From Stenotrophomonas sp. Marseille-Q4652 (lineage in GTDB: Bacteria; Pseudomonadota; Gammaproteobacteria; Xanthomonadales; Xanthomonadaceae), in contig NZ_CAKAKE010000001.1 of the NCBI RefSeq assembly GCF_916618915.1, forward strand, positions 1,612,001 through 1,676,000: a stretch of DNA of 64,000 nucleotides, in the 5' to 3' direction. This document shows positions 43,505-53,378 of this stretch, one piece after another. A program made the translations under genes and the position numbers. The notes below the pieces were generated by a model, which was given only the letters and a program-made list of their open reading frames with translations, ran no database searches and was not told the origin of the DNA. Numbering within the stretch: the first letter of the stretch is position 1; each line of letters starts with the position of its first letter.

Positions 43505-44659
43505 ATGAACCCAGCATCTGCACCCGGGTCGGCGGACCTGAGCGACACCTCCCGGCAACTCGAGCTGCTGGTCAACTCGGTCACCGACTACGCGATCTAC
43601 ATGCTTGATCCGCACGGCGTGATCCGCACCTGGAACCGCGGCGGCGAACGCATCAAGGGCTACCAGGCCTCGGAAGTCATCGGAACCCACTTCTCCCGGT
43701 TCTACACCGCCGAGGAGATCGACGCCGGCCTGCCCGCGCTCAATCTCTCCATCGCCGCGGCCAATGGCCGCTATGCCGGTGAAGGCTGGCGGTTACGCAA
43801 GGACGGCACGCAACTGCGCGCCAGTGTGGTGATCGACCCCATCTTCGACGGCGACCAACTGATCGGCTACGCCAAGGTCACCCGCGACATCACCGAACGC
43901 TACGAGGCCGAGCAGCGGCTGCAGGCCGCCCAGCACGCCCTGATGCAGGCGCAGAAGATGGAGGCCATCGGCAAACTGACACTTGGCCTGGCCCACGACT
44001 TCAACAACCTGCTGACCATTGTGATGAACAGCCTGGACCTGATCAGCACCCGCGTGCCCGATCCCAGGGTGCAGCAGCTGACCGACACGGCGATGCGCGC
44101 AGCCGAGCGCGGCACCCTGCTCACCCGCCAGCTGCTGACCTTTGGCCGCGGCAACGCGCTGGTGAGCGAACAGCTGGACGTCAATGCGTTGCTGCGTGAC
44201 TCACGCGAGCTGCTGAACCGTTCGGTCGGCGATACGGTCGCGGTTTCATTCGATCTTGGCGACGGCTTGCCTATCGTGGAGCTGGACAAGAACCAGTTCG
44301 AAGCAGCCGTGCTCAACCTCGTATGCAATAGCCGCGATGCGATGCCCAACGGCGGCAGCATCACCATTTCCACGCGCCTGTGCCGCGCCCGCAAACCGTC
44401 GGAGAGCGAAAGTCCCGAGGAGGATTTCCTGAGCGTGGAAGTGCGCGACACCGGCGAAGGCATCCCCTACGAAAACCAGTCCCGGGTATTCGAGCCCTTC
44501 TTCACCACGAAGGAGGTCGGGCGCGGCAGCGGCCTCGGGCTCAGCCAGGTATTCGGCTTTGCGATGCAATCCGGCGGGTTCGCGCTGCTGGAAAGCCAGC
44601 CCGGGCAGGGCACCTCGGTGCGCATGCTGCTGCCGGTGGAAAATCGGGCCGGCAAATGA
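43505..44659 (+). CDS. PAS-domain sensor histidine kinase
   Basis: A 384-residue soluble kinase without membrane helices. An N-terminal PAS domain (about 15-130, VTDYAIYMLDPHGVIRTWN, VTRDITERYEAE) has no LOV-type Cys. The dimerisation box is LAHDFNNLLTIV, followed by an HATPase with NLVCNSRDAM, VRDTGEGI and GSGLGLSQVFGF. Possible starts are ATG 43505, ATG 43490 and GTG 43475; none has a clear ribosome site. The stop overlaps the ATG of a lone receiver gene (ATGA), so the two are a coupled pair. The signal is unknown. Confidence 0.88.
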   Translation: MNPASAPGSADLSDTSRQLELLVNSVTDYAIYMLDPHGVIRTWNRGGERIKGYQASEVIGTHFSRFYTAEEIDAGLPALNLSIAAANGRYAGEGWRLRKDGTQLRASVVIDPIFDGDQLIGYAKVTRDITERYEAEQRLQAAQHALMQAQKMEAIGKLTLGLAHDFNNLLTIVMNSLDLISTRVPDPRVQQLTDTAMRAAERGTLLTRQLLTFGRGNALVSEQLDVNALLRDSRELLNRSVGDTVAVSFDLGDGLPIVELDKNQFEAAVLNLVCNSRDAMPNGGSITISTRLCRARKPSESESPEEDFLSVEVRDTGEGIPYENQSRVFEPFFTTKEVGRGSGLGLSQVFGFAMQSGGFALLESQPGQGTSVRMLLPVENRAGK

Positions 44660-45003
44660 GCAACGTGCTTTTCGTGGAGGACGAAGCCGACCTCCGCACC
44701 CTGATGTTCGAAGCACTCTCGGACCAGGGCTACACCGTCACCTTGGCCCGCAACGGTCGCGAAGCGCTCCTCGCCCTTGGCGGCGAGGTGACGTTCTCCC
44801 ACGTGATTAGCGACATCAGCATGCCCGAGGGCGTCACCGGCATCGACGTGGCCAACCAGGCCGCACAGATGCAGCCGGGCGTCCGGATCGTGCTTGCCTC
44901 AGGCTACCAGCGCTCGCAACTGCCGCCGCTGCCGCCGGGCACCCGCTTCCTGTCCAAGCCCTACCGTATCCGCCAGCTGATCAACGCGCTGCAGGACCTT
45001 TGA
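44656..45003 (+). CDS. Single-domain response regulator, partner of the PAS kinase
   Basis: A 115-residue receiver with no output domain. Visible sites are VEDEAD (acidic pocket), the phospho-acceptor Asp in ISDISMPEG (about residue 53), the switch in VLASGYQ and the Lys in FLSKPYR. It would pass phosphate on or bind a target. Its ATG overlaps the kinase stop, which supports a cognate pair. Confidence 0.9.
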   Translation: MSNVLFVEDEADLRTLMFEALSDQGYTVTLARNGREALLALGGEVTFSHVISDISMPEGVTGIDVANQAAQMQPGVRIVLASGYQRSQLPPLPPGTRFLSKPYRIRQLINALQDL

Positions 45004-45038
45004 CCGCGGGCGCAGGCCAACGCAGTTTCTGAAAGCTA

Positions 45039-45068
45039 AAAACCCCGGCAGGAACCTGCCGGGGTTTT
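45039..45068. terminator. Bidirectional terminator between the receiver and ssb genes
   Basis: A stem AAAACCCCGGCAGG/CCTGCCGGGGTTTT, followed by GTTATTT, lies between convergent genes. Confidence 0.93.
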
Positions 45069-45091
45069 GTTATTTACGCGGGATCGGCCGA

Positions 45092-45613
45092 TCAGAACGG
45101 GATGTCGTCGTCGGCGAAATCGTCCATCGGCGGGGCCGACTGCTGCGGCGGGGCCTGGCGCTGCGGGCGCTGGCCGTAGCCGCCGCCCTGGTCCTGGCCA
45201 CCGTAGCCGCCACCGCCGCCACCCTGGCGCGGGGCCGCGGATCGGGCCGGACGGTCGCCGCCACCGCCGCCGCCTTCGCCACGGCCGCCGAGCATCTGCA
45301 TCTCGTTGGCGACGATGTCGGTGCTGTACTTCTCCACGCCATCCTGGCTGGTGTACTTGTCGTAGCGCAGCTCGCCTTCGACGTAGACCTGGGAGCCCTT
45401 GCGCAGGTACTCACCGGCGATCTCGCCGAGCTTGCCAAAGAACACCAGGCGGTGCCACTCGGTGCGCTCCTGCTGGTTGCCGTCGCGATCCTTGCGCACG
45501 CTGGTGGTGGCCAGGCTGACGCGGGTGATCGCCATGCCGGCCTGGGTGTACTTGGTTTCGGGGTCGTTGCCGAGGTTGCCGACGAGGATGACTTTGTTGA
45601 TGCCGCGGGCCAT
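45092..45613 (-). CDS. ssb: Single-stranded DNA-binding protein
   Basis: A 173-residue SSB with an OB fold in the first 110 residues ([37 protein letters not shown]), a Gly/Gln-rich flexible linker and the acidic tail [11 protein letters not shown], the docking site for repair proteins. It binds single-stranded DNA as a tetramer during replication, recombination and repair. The ATG at 45613 (MARGINKV) is the usual start. It is divergent from the polyprenyl synthase gene. Confidence 0.97.
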   Translation of the reverse strand: MARGINKVILVGNLGNDPETKYTQAGMAITRVSLATTSVRKDRDGNQQERTEWHRLVFFGKLGEIAGEYLRKGSQVYVEGELRYDKYTSQDGVEKYSTDIVANEMQMLGGRGEGGGGGGDRPARSAAPRQGGGGGGYGGQDQGGGYGQRPQRQAPPQQSAPPMDDFADDDIPF

Positions 45614-45846
45614 TGGGTTCTTCCGTCTGTGTCGCCCACTGGCGCGGGCGCGGGGTGAGGCTGGTTGGCTGCTGATGGTAACCGATTCGCCCTCCCCGTC
45701 CGCCGGTCCGGGCCGGGACACAGTGTCGTCCGCGGCCGCGCGGCGGCATCGGAGAAATCCGCTTCGCCTGCCAGCGGACCTTGCCTGGCGGGCCTTCGCA
45801 GCCATTGCCGGAGCCACGGCGACGGGCGCATCGCCCCCATGGCACC

Positions 45847-45852
45847 TATAAT
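45847..45852 (+). promoter_or_regulatory. -10 element of the polyprenyl synthase promoter
   Basis: A perfect TATAAT lies 27 bases before the ATG. The region 17 bases upstream has no good -35 (GGGCGC), so only the -10 is supported. Confidence 0.5.
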
Positions 45853-45879
45853 TCCGGCCACGTCACCTCAGTAGCGCGC

Positions 45880-46878
45880 ATGACCATCCTCGAAGACACC
45901 CGCCCTGCCCTGGACCTGCCGCAGGTCCAGGCGCTCGCCGCCGCCGACATGGCCGCGGTGGACGCGCTGATCCGCCGCCGCCTGTCCTCGGACGTGGTGC
46001 TGATCAACCAGATCGCCGACCACATCATTTCCGCCGGCGGCAAGCGTCTGCGGCCGATGCTGGTGACGCTGGCCGGGCGCGCGGTCGGCGGAGCCGGTCC
46101 GGACCACCACCAGCTGGCGGCGATCATCGAGTTCATCCACACCTCGACCCTGCTGCACGACGACGTGGTCGACGAATCGGACCTGCGCCGCGGCCGCAGC
46201 ACCGCCAACGCACTGTGGGGCAATGCACCCAGTGTGCTGGTCGGTGACTTCCTCTATTCCCGCAGCTTCCAGCTGATGGTCGAGCTGGACCGCATGGAGG
46301 TGATGCAGATCCTGGCCGACACCACCAACCGCATCGCCGAAGGCGAGGTGCTGCAGCTGCTGCACGTCCACAACCCGGATACCGACGAAGCGGCCTACCT
46401 GCGCGTGATCGAGCGCAAGACCGCGGTGCTGTTCGCCGCCGGCACCCGCCTGGGCGCGCTGGCCACCGGCGTCGATGCCGCCACCCAGCAGGCGCTGTAC
46501 GACTACGGCATGCACCTGGGCTACGCGTTCCAGATCGCCGACGACGTGCTGGACTACTCGGCCAACGCCGACGAGCTGGGCAAGAACCTGGGCGACGACC
46601 TGGCCGAGGGCAAGGCGACCCTGCCCCTGATCCACGCGATGGCGCATTCGGACGCCACCACCCGCGATCGCCTGCGCGGGATCGTGCAGAACGGCGACGC
46701 CTCGGCGATGCCGGAAGTGCTGGCAGCGATCCACGCCACCGGCGGCCTGGAGTACAGCCGCCAGCGGGCGATGGAATACGCCGAAGCGGCCGAACGCGCC
46801 CTCGATGGCCTGGCGGAGAACGAAGCCGTGGCCGCGCTGCGTGGCCTGGCCCGTTACGCGGTGCAGCGCACGCACTGA
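45880..46878 (+). CDS. ispB: Trans-polyprenyl (octaprenyl-type) diphosphate synthase
   Basis: A 332-residue all-helical prenyltransferase. The first aspartate-rich motif is LLHDDVVDESDLRRG (about residues 85-99) and the second is QIADDVLDYSAN (about 215-226). Length and motifs match the IspB group that makes the ubiquinone side chain (usually C40). Chain length cannot be set from sequence alone. It is convergent with murD2. Confidence 0.94.
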   Translation: MTILEDTRPALDLPQVQALAAADMAAVDALIRRRLSSDVVLINQIADHIISAGGKRLRPMLVTLAGRAVGGAGPDHHQLAAIIEFIHTSTLLHDDVVDESDLRRGRSTANALWGNAPSVLVGDFLYSRSFQLMVELDRMEVMQILADTTNRIAEGEVLQLLHVHNPDTDEAAYLRVIERKTAVLFAAGTRLGALATGVDAATQQALYDYGMHLGYAFQIADDVLDYSANADELGKNLGDDLAEGKATLPLIHAMAHSDATTRDRLRGIVQNGDASAMPEVLAAIHATGGLEYSRQRAMEYAEAAERALDGLAENEAVAALRGLARYAVQRTH

Positions 46879-46892
46879 GCCATCCGTGCCCG

Positions 46893-46914
46893 GGCGGCGT
46901 CAGCTGACGCCGCC
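46893..46914. terminator. Bidirectional hairpin between ispB and murD2
   Basis: A perfect 22-base inverted repeat (GGCGGCGTCA-GC-TGACGCCGCC) lies 14 bases after both stop codons. It has no long T-run. Confidence 0.65.
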
Positions 46915-46928
46915 TTCCTGCACGTCAC

Positions 46929-48338
46929 TCAGGCGATTCCCAGCCCCGGAATCGCCGTGATCGCATCGGGGTCAAACCCCGCCAGCTCGGCGAAGTGCCG
47001 CCCGCGAGCGACATAGTCGCGATAGGCGCCGAAGCTCGGCGCACCCGGTGACAGCAGCACTACCCCGCCCTCCCGGCCCAGCGCATTGCAGGCCAGGCGC
47101 ACCGCCTCGGGCAGGTCGCCAGCGGCGTGCAGGCCGAAGCGGCCGGCGTCGGCCAGCGGCTGCAGCAGCGCGTGGATGCGCGGCCCGTTGGCCCCCATGG
47201 TGACGATCTCCACCGGCGGCTGGTCCGCGCCCATGTGCGCGACGAAGTCGTGCCAGTCCAGGCCGCGGTCGTGGCCACCGACCAGCAGCGCGATCCGCTC
47301 GCCGCGGAAGCACTCCAGCGCGGCCAGCGAGGCATGCGGCGTGGTGCTGATCGAATCATTGACGAAGCGCAGGTTTCCGCGAAGGCCGAGGGTCTGCAGG
47401 CGGTTGGGCAACGGCCGGAACGACTGCACGGCGGGCGCCAGCGCCACTGCGTCCAGCCCCAGCGCCTCGATCGCGGCCAGCACCGCGCACAGGTTGCCGC
47501 GGTTGTGGCGGCCGGGCAGCGGTGTGTCCGAGGTATCGAACACGGCCTGCGCGCCGCGATGCACGACCTCGCCGACCATGTGCCAGCCGGCGGGCTGGTT
47601 GAACCACACGATCTCGGTCTCAGGCAGTTCCAGCGCAGCCAGGTGCGGATCGGCGGCATTGAGCACGGCGATGCGCGGCATCGCCGCGGTCACCAGCCGC
47701 AGCTTGTCGGCGATGTAGCGCTGCTCGCTGCCGTGCCAGTCCAGGTGTTCGGGAAACAGGTTGAGTACGATTGCCACCTGCGGGCGCGCGCCGCTGCGGG
47801 CGACATCGCCGGTCTGGTAGCTGGACAGCTCCACCGCCCAGTACTGCGGTGCCGGCTGCGGGTCCAGGGCTTCGAGCAGCGGCAGGCCGATGTTGCCGAC
47901 CAGGCCGGTGCGTGCGCCGGAGGCGCGCAGCAGGTGCGCCAGCAGCGAAGTCGTGGTGCTCTTGCCCTTGGTGCCGGTCACGCACACGGTGTCGCGCACC
48001 ACGCCGTCGGCGTTGGCATGTTCGGCAAACCACAGGCTGGTACCGCCAATGAAACGCGTACCGCTGCGCGCAGCTGCCTGGGCGGCCTCACCGTAGGGGC
48101 TGATGCCCGGCGACTTGATCACCACCTCGAACGCGGCCAGCGCCTGCCCGGTCACGTCCGACCGCACCTCCAGCGCGCCGCCGGTTTCCTCGCGTGCACC
48201 GGCGGCTTCGGCCTCCGGGCAGAACAGGGTCAGCGGCAGGTCGGGCAGGCGCTGGCGCAGCACGCGGTAGGCGGCACGGCCTTCGCGGCCCCAGCCCCAC
48301 AGCGCGACGCGCCTGCCTTCAAGCTGCGAAATCCGCAC
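46929..48338 (-). CDS. murD2: UDP-N-acetylmuramoyl-L-alanine--L-glutamate ligase (MurD2)
   Basis: A 469-residue Mur ligase. The ATP site is [18 protein letters not shown], followed by ELSSYQTGD and [18 protein letters not shown], the MurD pattern. Classical MurD adds D-Glu; the version encoded next to MurL in Xanthomonas adds L-Glu, after which MurL inverts it. The adjacency here is the main reason for the MurD2 call. The GTG at 48338 overlaps the last 20 bases of murL and has GGGAG 8 bases upstream; an ATG at 48377 is possible. It is the last gene of the lysAC-murL-murD2 operon. Confidence 0.9.
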   Translation of the reverse strand: MRISQLEGRRVALWGWGREGRAAYRVLRQRLPDLPLTLFCPEAEAAGAREETGGALEVRSDVTGQALAAFEVVIKSPGISPYGEAAQAAARSGTRFIGGTSLWFAEHANADGVVRDTVCVTGTKGKSTTTSLLAHLLRASGARTGLVGNIGLPLLEALDPQPAPQYWAVELSSYQTGDVARSGARPQVAIVLNLFPEHLDWHGSEQRYIADKLRLVTAAMPRIAVLNAADPHLAALELPETEIVWFNQPAGWHMVGEVVHRGAQAVFDTSDTPLPGRHNRGNLCAVLAAIEALGLDAVALAPAVQSFRPLPNRLQTLGLRGNLRFVNDSISTTPHASLAALECFRGERIALLVGGHDRGLDWHDFVAHMGADQPPVEIVTMGANGPRIHALLQPLADAGRFGLHAAGDLPEAVRLACNALGREGGVVLLSPGAPSFGAYRDYVARGRHFAELAGFDPDAITAIPGLGIA

Positions 48339-49671
48339 GCAGGCGCTCCCAGGTCGCGGCCGGGATGCGGTGTTCACCCTGCGGCTCGAGCAGCAGCTCG
48401 ATCTGCAGTTCGGCCGGATCCAGCTGCGGCTGGATCTGCGCGATGAAGCGCTTCACCAGCACGTCTTCCTTCCATTCCGGGCGCTGCGCCAGGGTGGCCA
48501 TCGCCGCGCGCGATTCCTTGCCCTCGCCCACGCACTCGAACGGCTTGTGGTCCTGGAACTCGAGCAGCGCGTCGAAACCGCCGGCCTGCTCGGCATCGTC
48601 CAGCAGGTTGCGGCCGAAGATGCGCACCAGCCGGGTCTTGGGCATGAACGGCGCCAGCGCCAGGAACACGAAGTGGCACTTCGGGCAGATGCCGCACCAG
48701 CGGTTGACCGGGCGCTCGCCGAGGATGTGGAAGTTGCGGTTGCAGCTGGAGAAATGCGCGTCGTAATGGTCGCCCTTGGCGAACTGGCGGGCTACTGCCA
48801 GCTCGGACAGTGGCCGCAGCAACGAGTAGTAGTGCAGGTCGGCGGCCACGTGCTTTTCCACATGCTCGCCGAAGGCCTGCTCGAACGCCCAGCCCTTGGA
48901 CCACTGGTGGTTGACCTCGCCGCTGCCGGGGATCTGGCTGCCGTAGCTGGCCGAGCGCTCGTTGGAGAACACCACCTGGCCGGCACCGGTGACCAGCGCG
49001 GCGAACACCATGATCGCCGAGTTCACCGCGGTGACCGGGATGTGGCCGTTCCAGGCCCCCTGGCGGTTGAGCTCGAACAGCTCCGGCGCCAGCTGGCGGC
49101 CGAGGTTGAGCATCGGCAGGCCGGTGCGCTCGGCGCACGCACGGATCAGCTGCGAGCCGCCGATCCAGGTCACCGTCTGCTCCACGCCCAGCTTGCGCAG
49201 CGCCTCGATGCTGACCAGCGAATCCTTGCCGCCGCCAATGGCCACCAGCGCGCGTTCGCCCAGCTGCAGTGCCGGCGCGGCCTGCACCTGGCCGGCGACC
49301 GGCAGTTTGAAGCGGCCACGCAGGTCCAGCCCGTTGCGGTAGGCGAACTCGCCCAGGCCATGCTGGTAGATGGTCTCCACCAGGGCGGCGGTGTCGGCGT
49401 CGATGTCATAGCCATCGATCTGCACCTGCCCCGGCACCGCGGCCTTGTAGTAGCTGACGCCGGCGATCAGGTGCAGCAGGCGCAGTGCGCGCTGCGAGGC
49501 GGCGGCGCGTTCGCCTTCCAGCACGAACGGCGCGCCGGGAATGGACACCGTCTCCACCAGCTCCGGGCCGTCGTCGAAGGCATAGACCAACCGCGCCACG
49601 CCGGTATCGGCGGCGAAATCGCAGTGCACGAAGCGGAAGCGGGTGATCTGGGTTTTGTCGAAAGCAGTCAT
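48319..49671 (-). CDS. murL: UDP-MurNAc-L-Ala-L-Glu epimerase (MurL)
   Basis: A 450-residue protein matching the MurL family in length and layout: an adenylating-type loop [21 protein letters not shown] (about residue 140), [26 protein letters not shown], and a Cys-rich segment [18 protein letters not shown]. MurL converts the terminal L-Glu of UDP-MurNAc-L-Ala-L-Glu to D-Glu in an ATP-dependent way, replacing glutamate racemase. The start [14 protein letters not shown] at 49671 is 69 bases after the lysAC stop. It overlaps murD2 by 20 bases. Confidence 0.92.
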   Translation of the reverse strand: MTAFDKTQITRFRFVHCDFAADTGVARLVYAFDDGPELVETVSIPGAPFVLEGERAAASQRALRLLHLIAGVSYYKAAVPGQVQIDGYDIDADTAALVETIYQHGLGEFAYRNGLDLRGRFKLPVAGQVQAAPALQLGERALVAIGGGKDSLVSIEALRKLGVEQTVTWIGGSQLIRACAERTGLPMLNLGRQLAPELFELNRQGAWNGHIPVTAVNSAIMVFAALVTGAGQVVFSNERSASYGSQIPGSGEVNHQWSKGWAFEQAFGEHVEKHVAADLHYYSLLRPLSELAVARQFAKGDHYDAHFSSCNRNFHILGERPVNRWCGICPKCHFVFLALAPFMPKTRLVRIFGRNLLDDAEQAGGFDALLEFQDHKPFECVGEGKESRAAMATLAQRPEWKEDVLVKRFIAQIQPQLDPAELQIELLLEPQGEHRIPAATWERLRADFAA

Positions 49672-49740
49672 GGTGTATCCGGTCAGGCGATGCGTTTGCG
49701 CGACGGCGCGCAGGGGCTGGCGGGTGCAGGAGTCAGGACG

Positions 49741-52344
49741 TCAGCCCGCATCTTCGATCACGTCCTCGCGCGGCAGTTCGCGCTGGTTGTAGGTGTTGGA
49801 CATCACGTAGCCGTAGGCGCCGGCGTCGGCGACCAGCATCACGTCGCCCGGGGCGGTGTCGCCCGGCAGGCGCCGGCGGCGGCCGAACACGTCGGAGGAT
49901 TCGCAGATCGGGCCGACCACGTCGAACACCGCATCGGCCGGCGCATCCAGCCGGCTGAGGTTCTCGATGTCGTGCCAGGCGTCGTACAGCGCCGGGCGCA
50001 TCAGCACGTTCATGCCCGAATCCAGGCCGACGCGGTGGATGCCGTCCTTCTCCACCACCTGGGTGGCATGGGCCAGCAGCACGCCGGACTCGGCCACCAG
50101 GTAGCGGCCGGGTTCGATCGCCAGGCGGAAGGCCGGGTGCACCGCCTTGACCTCGGCCAGGCCGGCGGCCCAGGCGTCCAGGTCGAACGGCTCGTCGTCG
50201 GCGCTGTAGGGAATCGGCAGGCCGCCGCCGATGTCGATGACCTGCACCGAGCCGATGCGGCGGGCAAAGCCGGCCAGCTCGTCGCACATCAGGCGCCAGT
50301 GCTGCGAGGTTTCCACGCCGCTGCCCAGGTGCGCATGCAGGCCGACCACGCGGCTGCCCAGCTCGGTGGCCAGGCGCACGAACTCGTCCACGCGCGCGGC
50401 CGGCAGGCCGAACTTGGAATCCTTGCCGCCGGTACGGACCTTGGCGTGGTGGCCTTCGCCACGGCCCAGGTCCACGCGCAGCCACAGCTCGCGGTTGCTG
50501 AACAGTTCCGGCCAGCGCTGCAGCGCCTCGACGTTGTCGATGGTGACGGTCACGCCCAGCGCGAACGCGGCTTCGTACTCGGACTTTGGCGCAAAGCTCG
50601 GGGTGAACAGCACGCGCCGCGGCGACAGCTCCGGCATCACGCTGAAGACATGCTTGAGCTCGCCGTAGGACACGCATTCCAGCCCGAAGCCTTCCTGCAC
50701 CAGCGCCTCGAGGATGGCCGGATGCGAGTTGGCCTTGATCGCGTAGTAGCGCTGGTCGATCGCGGGAATCGCCGCCAGCGCGCGGGCGCGGGCTCGCACC
50801 GTGGGCAGGTGGTAGACATAGCGCGGCGTGCCGGCCTGGGCCAGCTGCAACAGGTGCTCGCGCTGGTCGCGCCACCACGGCGTGCCGCGCGGGCGCACGG
50901 TGCCGGCGATCTCGCGCCAGCGCGGACCGAACACCTCGCCTTCCTCCACCGGCATCGCGCCGCTGTCGATCAACTCGGCGTGCAGGATCGGCAGCAGGCC
51001 ATCGGCGTCGGCCTCGTCGATGACGAAGGTCAGGTTCAGGTCGTTGGACGACTGGCTGATCATGTGCACGCGCTCCTTGCCGAACGTGGCCCACACGTCC
51101 GAGAGCTTGTGCAGCAGCGAGCGCATGCCGCGGCCGACCAGGGTGATGGCCGCGCACGGCACGATGACCTTGACCTTGCAGATCTTCGCCAGGTCGGCCG
51201 ACAGCGCGGTGAGCACGTCGGTGTTGACCAGGTTCTCGGACGGATCCAGCGACACGGTGACGTTGGTCTCGGCCGAACCGATCAGGTCTACCGATAGCCC
51301 GTGCTTCTTGAACAGGCCGAACACGTCGGCCAGGAAGCCGACCTGCTGCCACATGCCGATGCCTTCCATCGACACCAGCACGATGCCGTTGCGGCGGCTG
51401 ATCGCCTTGACCCCCGGCACCGGCGCGGCGCTGCCGTCGATACTGGTACCCGGCATGTCCGGGCGCTCCGTATCGAGGATCGCCATCGGCACGCCGGCGT
51501 CGCGACATGGCTTGATCGAGCGCGGGTGCAGCACCTTGGCGCCGGTGGTGGCGATTTCCTGCGCCTCGTAATAGTCCAGCCGGGTCAACAGGCGCGCGTC
51601 GGGCACGTCCTTCGGGTTGGCCGAGAACATGCCCGGCACGTCGGTCCAGATTTCCACGCGGCTGGCGCCGAGGAGCGCGCCGAAGTACGCGGCGGAGGTA
51701 TCCGAGCCGCCACGGCCGAGGATGGCGGTGCCGCCGTCAGCGTGGCGGGCGATGAAGCCCTGGGTGATCAGCAAGCGGGTCGGCTGTGCGTTGAAGCGTT
51801 CGCCCCAGCCGGCCTCGCCCTGCCACTGGCAGTTCACCGACAGCCGCTGCGACCAGGCGCTCTGGTTGGGTTGCGGCGGCAGCGCGGCCAGCCACTGGCG
51901 CGCGTCCATCCAGCCCATGTCCAGGCCGCTGGCGTGCAGATAGGCCGCGCCCAGGGTAGAGGACAGCAGTTCGCCCTGGCCCAGCACTTCGGCCTGCCAG
52001 TCCAGCGGGCGCGACGCCGCGCGCGGGTCGTCGAGCAGGCCGCGCAGCGTGGCCAGGCGTTCGCCCAGCACGGATTCGGGCAGTTCCAGTTCGGCGAGGA
52101 ATTCGAGGTGGCGCGCCACCAGCGCCTCGACCCGCTCGCGACTGTCGGCGGCACCGTCGGCAATGGCGGTCAGTTCGTTGGTCACTCCCGACAGCGCCGA
52201 GACCACCACCAGCACGCGGCCGCCGGTCTCGTCTGCGCGTTTTTTCACCAGCTTCCCGATCGTGTCCCAGCGATGACGACGCGACACCGAAGTGCCACCG
52301 AACTTGAGCACGACCCAGCGGTCGGCGTGTGGGGAAGTGGGCAT
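49741..52344 (-). CDS. lysA: Bifunctional aspartate kinase / diaminopimelate decarboxylase
   Basis: An 867-residue fusion. The N-terminal half is aspartokinase (VLKFGGTSVS at about 12-21, GRGGSDTSAAYFGALLGA, then ACT regulatory domains with VSMEGIGMWQQVGF). The C-terminal half (from about 480) is a PLP-dependent decarboxylase with the Schiff-base Lys in YYAIKANSHP, HLGSGVE, IDIGGGLPIPY and EPGRYLVAESG. It thus catalyses the first and last steps of lysine synthesis: phosphorylation of aspartate and decarboxylation of meso-DAP. The fusion is known in Xanthomonadales. It leads an operon with murL and murD2, so DAP/lysine and D-Glu supply are tied. No lysine riboswitch was seen in the 143-base upstream gap. 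Confidence 0.95.
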   Translation of the reverse strand: MPTSPHADRWVVLKFGGTSVSRRHRWDTIGKLVKKRADETGGRVLVVVSALSGVTNELTAIADGAADSRERVEALVARHLEFLAELELPESVLGERLATLRGLLDDPRAASRPLDWQAEVLGQGELLSSTLGAAYLHASGLDMGWMDARQWLAALPPQPNQSAWSQRLSVNCQWQGEAGWGERFNAQPTRLLITQGFIARHADGGTAILGRGGSDTSAAYFGALLGASRVEIWTDVPGMFSANPKDVPDARLLTRLDYYEAQEIATTGAKVLHPRSIKPCRDAGVPMAILDTERPDMPGTSIDGSAAPVPGVKAISRRNGIVLVSMEGIGMWQQVGFLADVFGLFKKHGLSVDLIGSAETNVTVSLDPSENLVNTDVLTALSADLAKICKVKVIVPCAAITLVGRGMRSLLHKLSDVWATFGKERVHMISQSSNDLNLTFVIDEADADGLLPILHAELIDSGAMPVEEGEVFGPRWREIAGTVRPRGTPWWRDQREHLLQLAQAGTPRYVYHLPTVRARARALAAIPAIDQRYYAIKANSHPAILEALVQEGFGLECVSYGELKHVFSVMPELSPRRVLFTPSFAPKSEYEAAFALGVTVTIDNVEALQRWPELFSNRELWLRVDLGRGEGHHAKVRTGGKDSKFGLPAARVDEFVRLATELGSRVVGLHAHLGSGVETSQHWRLMCDELAGFARRIGSVQVIDIGGGLPIPYSADDEPFDLDAWAAGLAEVKAVHPAFRLAIEPGRYLVAESGVLLAHATQVVEKDGIHRVGLDSGMNVLMRPALYDAWHDIENLSRLDAPADAVFDVVGPICESSDVFGRRRRLPGDTAPGDVMLVADAGAYGYVMSNTYNQRELPREDVIEDAG

Positions 52345-52487
52345 TGGTCTAAGGGCTTCAGCGAGAAAAGGCCCGGCAGGCGGGCAGGGTCCACGATTCT
52401 ATGCCAACGCTGCCGCGGCGGCCGCCCGGACGCAGGCCGCGCGGCGGTTGTTAAGCTGCCCGGCCCGCCACTGCCCCGTCGATTGCC

Positions 52488-53345
52488 ATGGCTTCCCGTC
52501 GTTTCCTGCAGCTTGATGTGTTCGCTTCCGATCCCGGCAACGGCAACCCGCTGGCGGTGGTGGTCGATGCCGACGGCCTGGATGCCGCGCGCATGCAGGC
52601 CATCGCCGCATGGCTGAACCTGTCCGAGACCGTGTTCTTCCTGCCGCCGGATGCGGGCGCCGATTACCACGTGCGTATCTTCACCCCGAAGATGGAGCTG
52701 CCCTTCGCCGGCCATCCCAGCGTCGGCGCGGCCTGGGCCGCGGTGGAACTGGGGCTGGCCACGCCGCGTGACGGTGAGCTGGTGCAGCAGTGCGCCGCCG
52801 GCCTGCTGCCGGTGCGCGTGCACGGCAGCCCGCGCTACCGGCAGGTCCATGTGCGCAGCCCGCGGGCCGATCGCCGCGAAGAAGCCAGCTTCGGCGCGAT
52901 GCCGCCGGGCCTGGCTGCCTTCGTCCATCCGCAGAACGCGCCGGTGCTGTGGAGCAACGGGCCGGACTGGTGGGTGCTGGAAGCCCGCAGCGAGGCCGAA
53001 CTGCGCCGTTACCGCCCCGAAGTAGCCGCCATCGCCGCCCTGCCGGCCGGCAAGCTGGCGGTGTTCGCCCATGCCGATCGCCCGGATGTCGGCTACCAGT
53101 ACGTGGTGCGTGCCTTCGCCCCGGGCGTGGGCATTGCCGAGGACCCGGTAACCGGCAGCGCCAATGCGCTGGTCGCCGCGCACCTGCTGTCGCAGGGCCG
53201 CCTGCGTCCGGGCGATCGCTACCTGGCCAGCCAGGGGCGCGAACTCGGCCGCCGTGGCGAGGTGGACGTGCAGGTCGATGCCGAAGGCCAGGTCTGGATC
53301 GGTGGCAGCGTGCAGCAGGTCATCGCCGGGCAGATGGACTGGTAG
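52488..53345 (+). CDS. PhzF-family isomerase, copy 1
   Basis: A 285-residue protein of the DapF-like PhzF fold. The catalytic residues of the family are present: Glu47 in LSETVF, His76 in FAGHPSVG and Asp219 in AEDPVTGSA. PhzF proteins isomerise or epimerise small metabolites; no phenazine genes are near, so the substrate is unknown. It is divergent from the lysAC operon and followed after 33 bases by a paralogue. Confidence 0.9.
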   Translation: MASRRFLQLDVFASDPGNGNPLAVVVDADGLDAARMQAIAAWLNLSETVFFLPPDAGADYHVRIFTPKMELPFAGHPSVGAAWAAVELGLATPRDGELVQQCAAGLLPVRVHGSPRYRQVHVRSPRADRREEASFGAMPPGLAAFVHPQNAPVLWSNGPDWWVLEARSEAELRRYRPEVAAIAALPAGKLAVFAHADRPDVGYQYVVRAFAPGVGIAEDPVTGSANALVAAHLLSQGRLRPGDRYLASQGRELGRRGEVDVQVDAEGQVWIGGSVQQVIAGQMDW

Positions 53346-53378
53346 AGTCGCGCCCCCGCCCGATTGTGGATTCCGCCC

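Noticed and set aside
48370..51297. 975-codon open frame on the plus strand opposite murL and lysAC
   Set aside because: Antisense shadow with no motifs; the minus-strand genes have catalytic residues in place.
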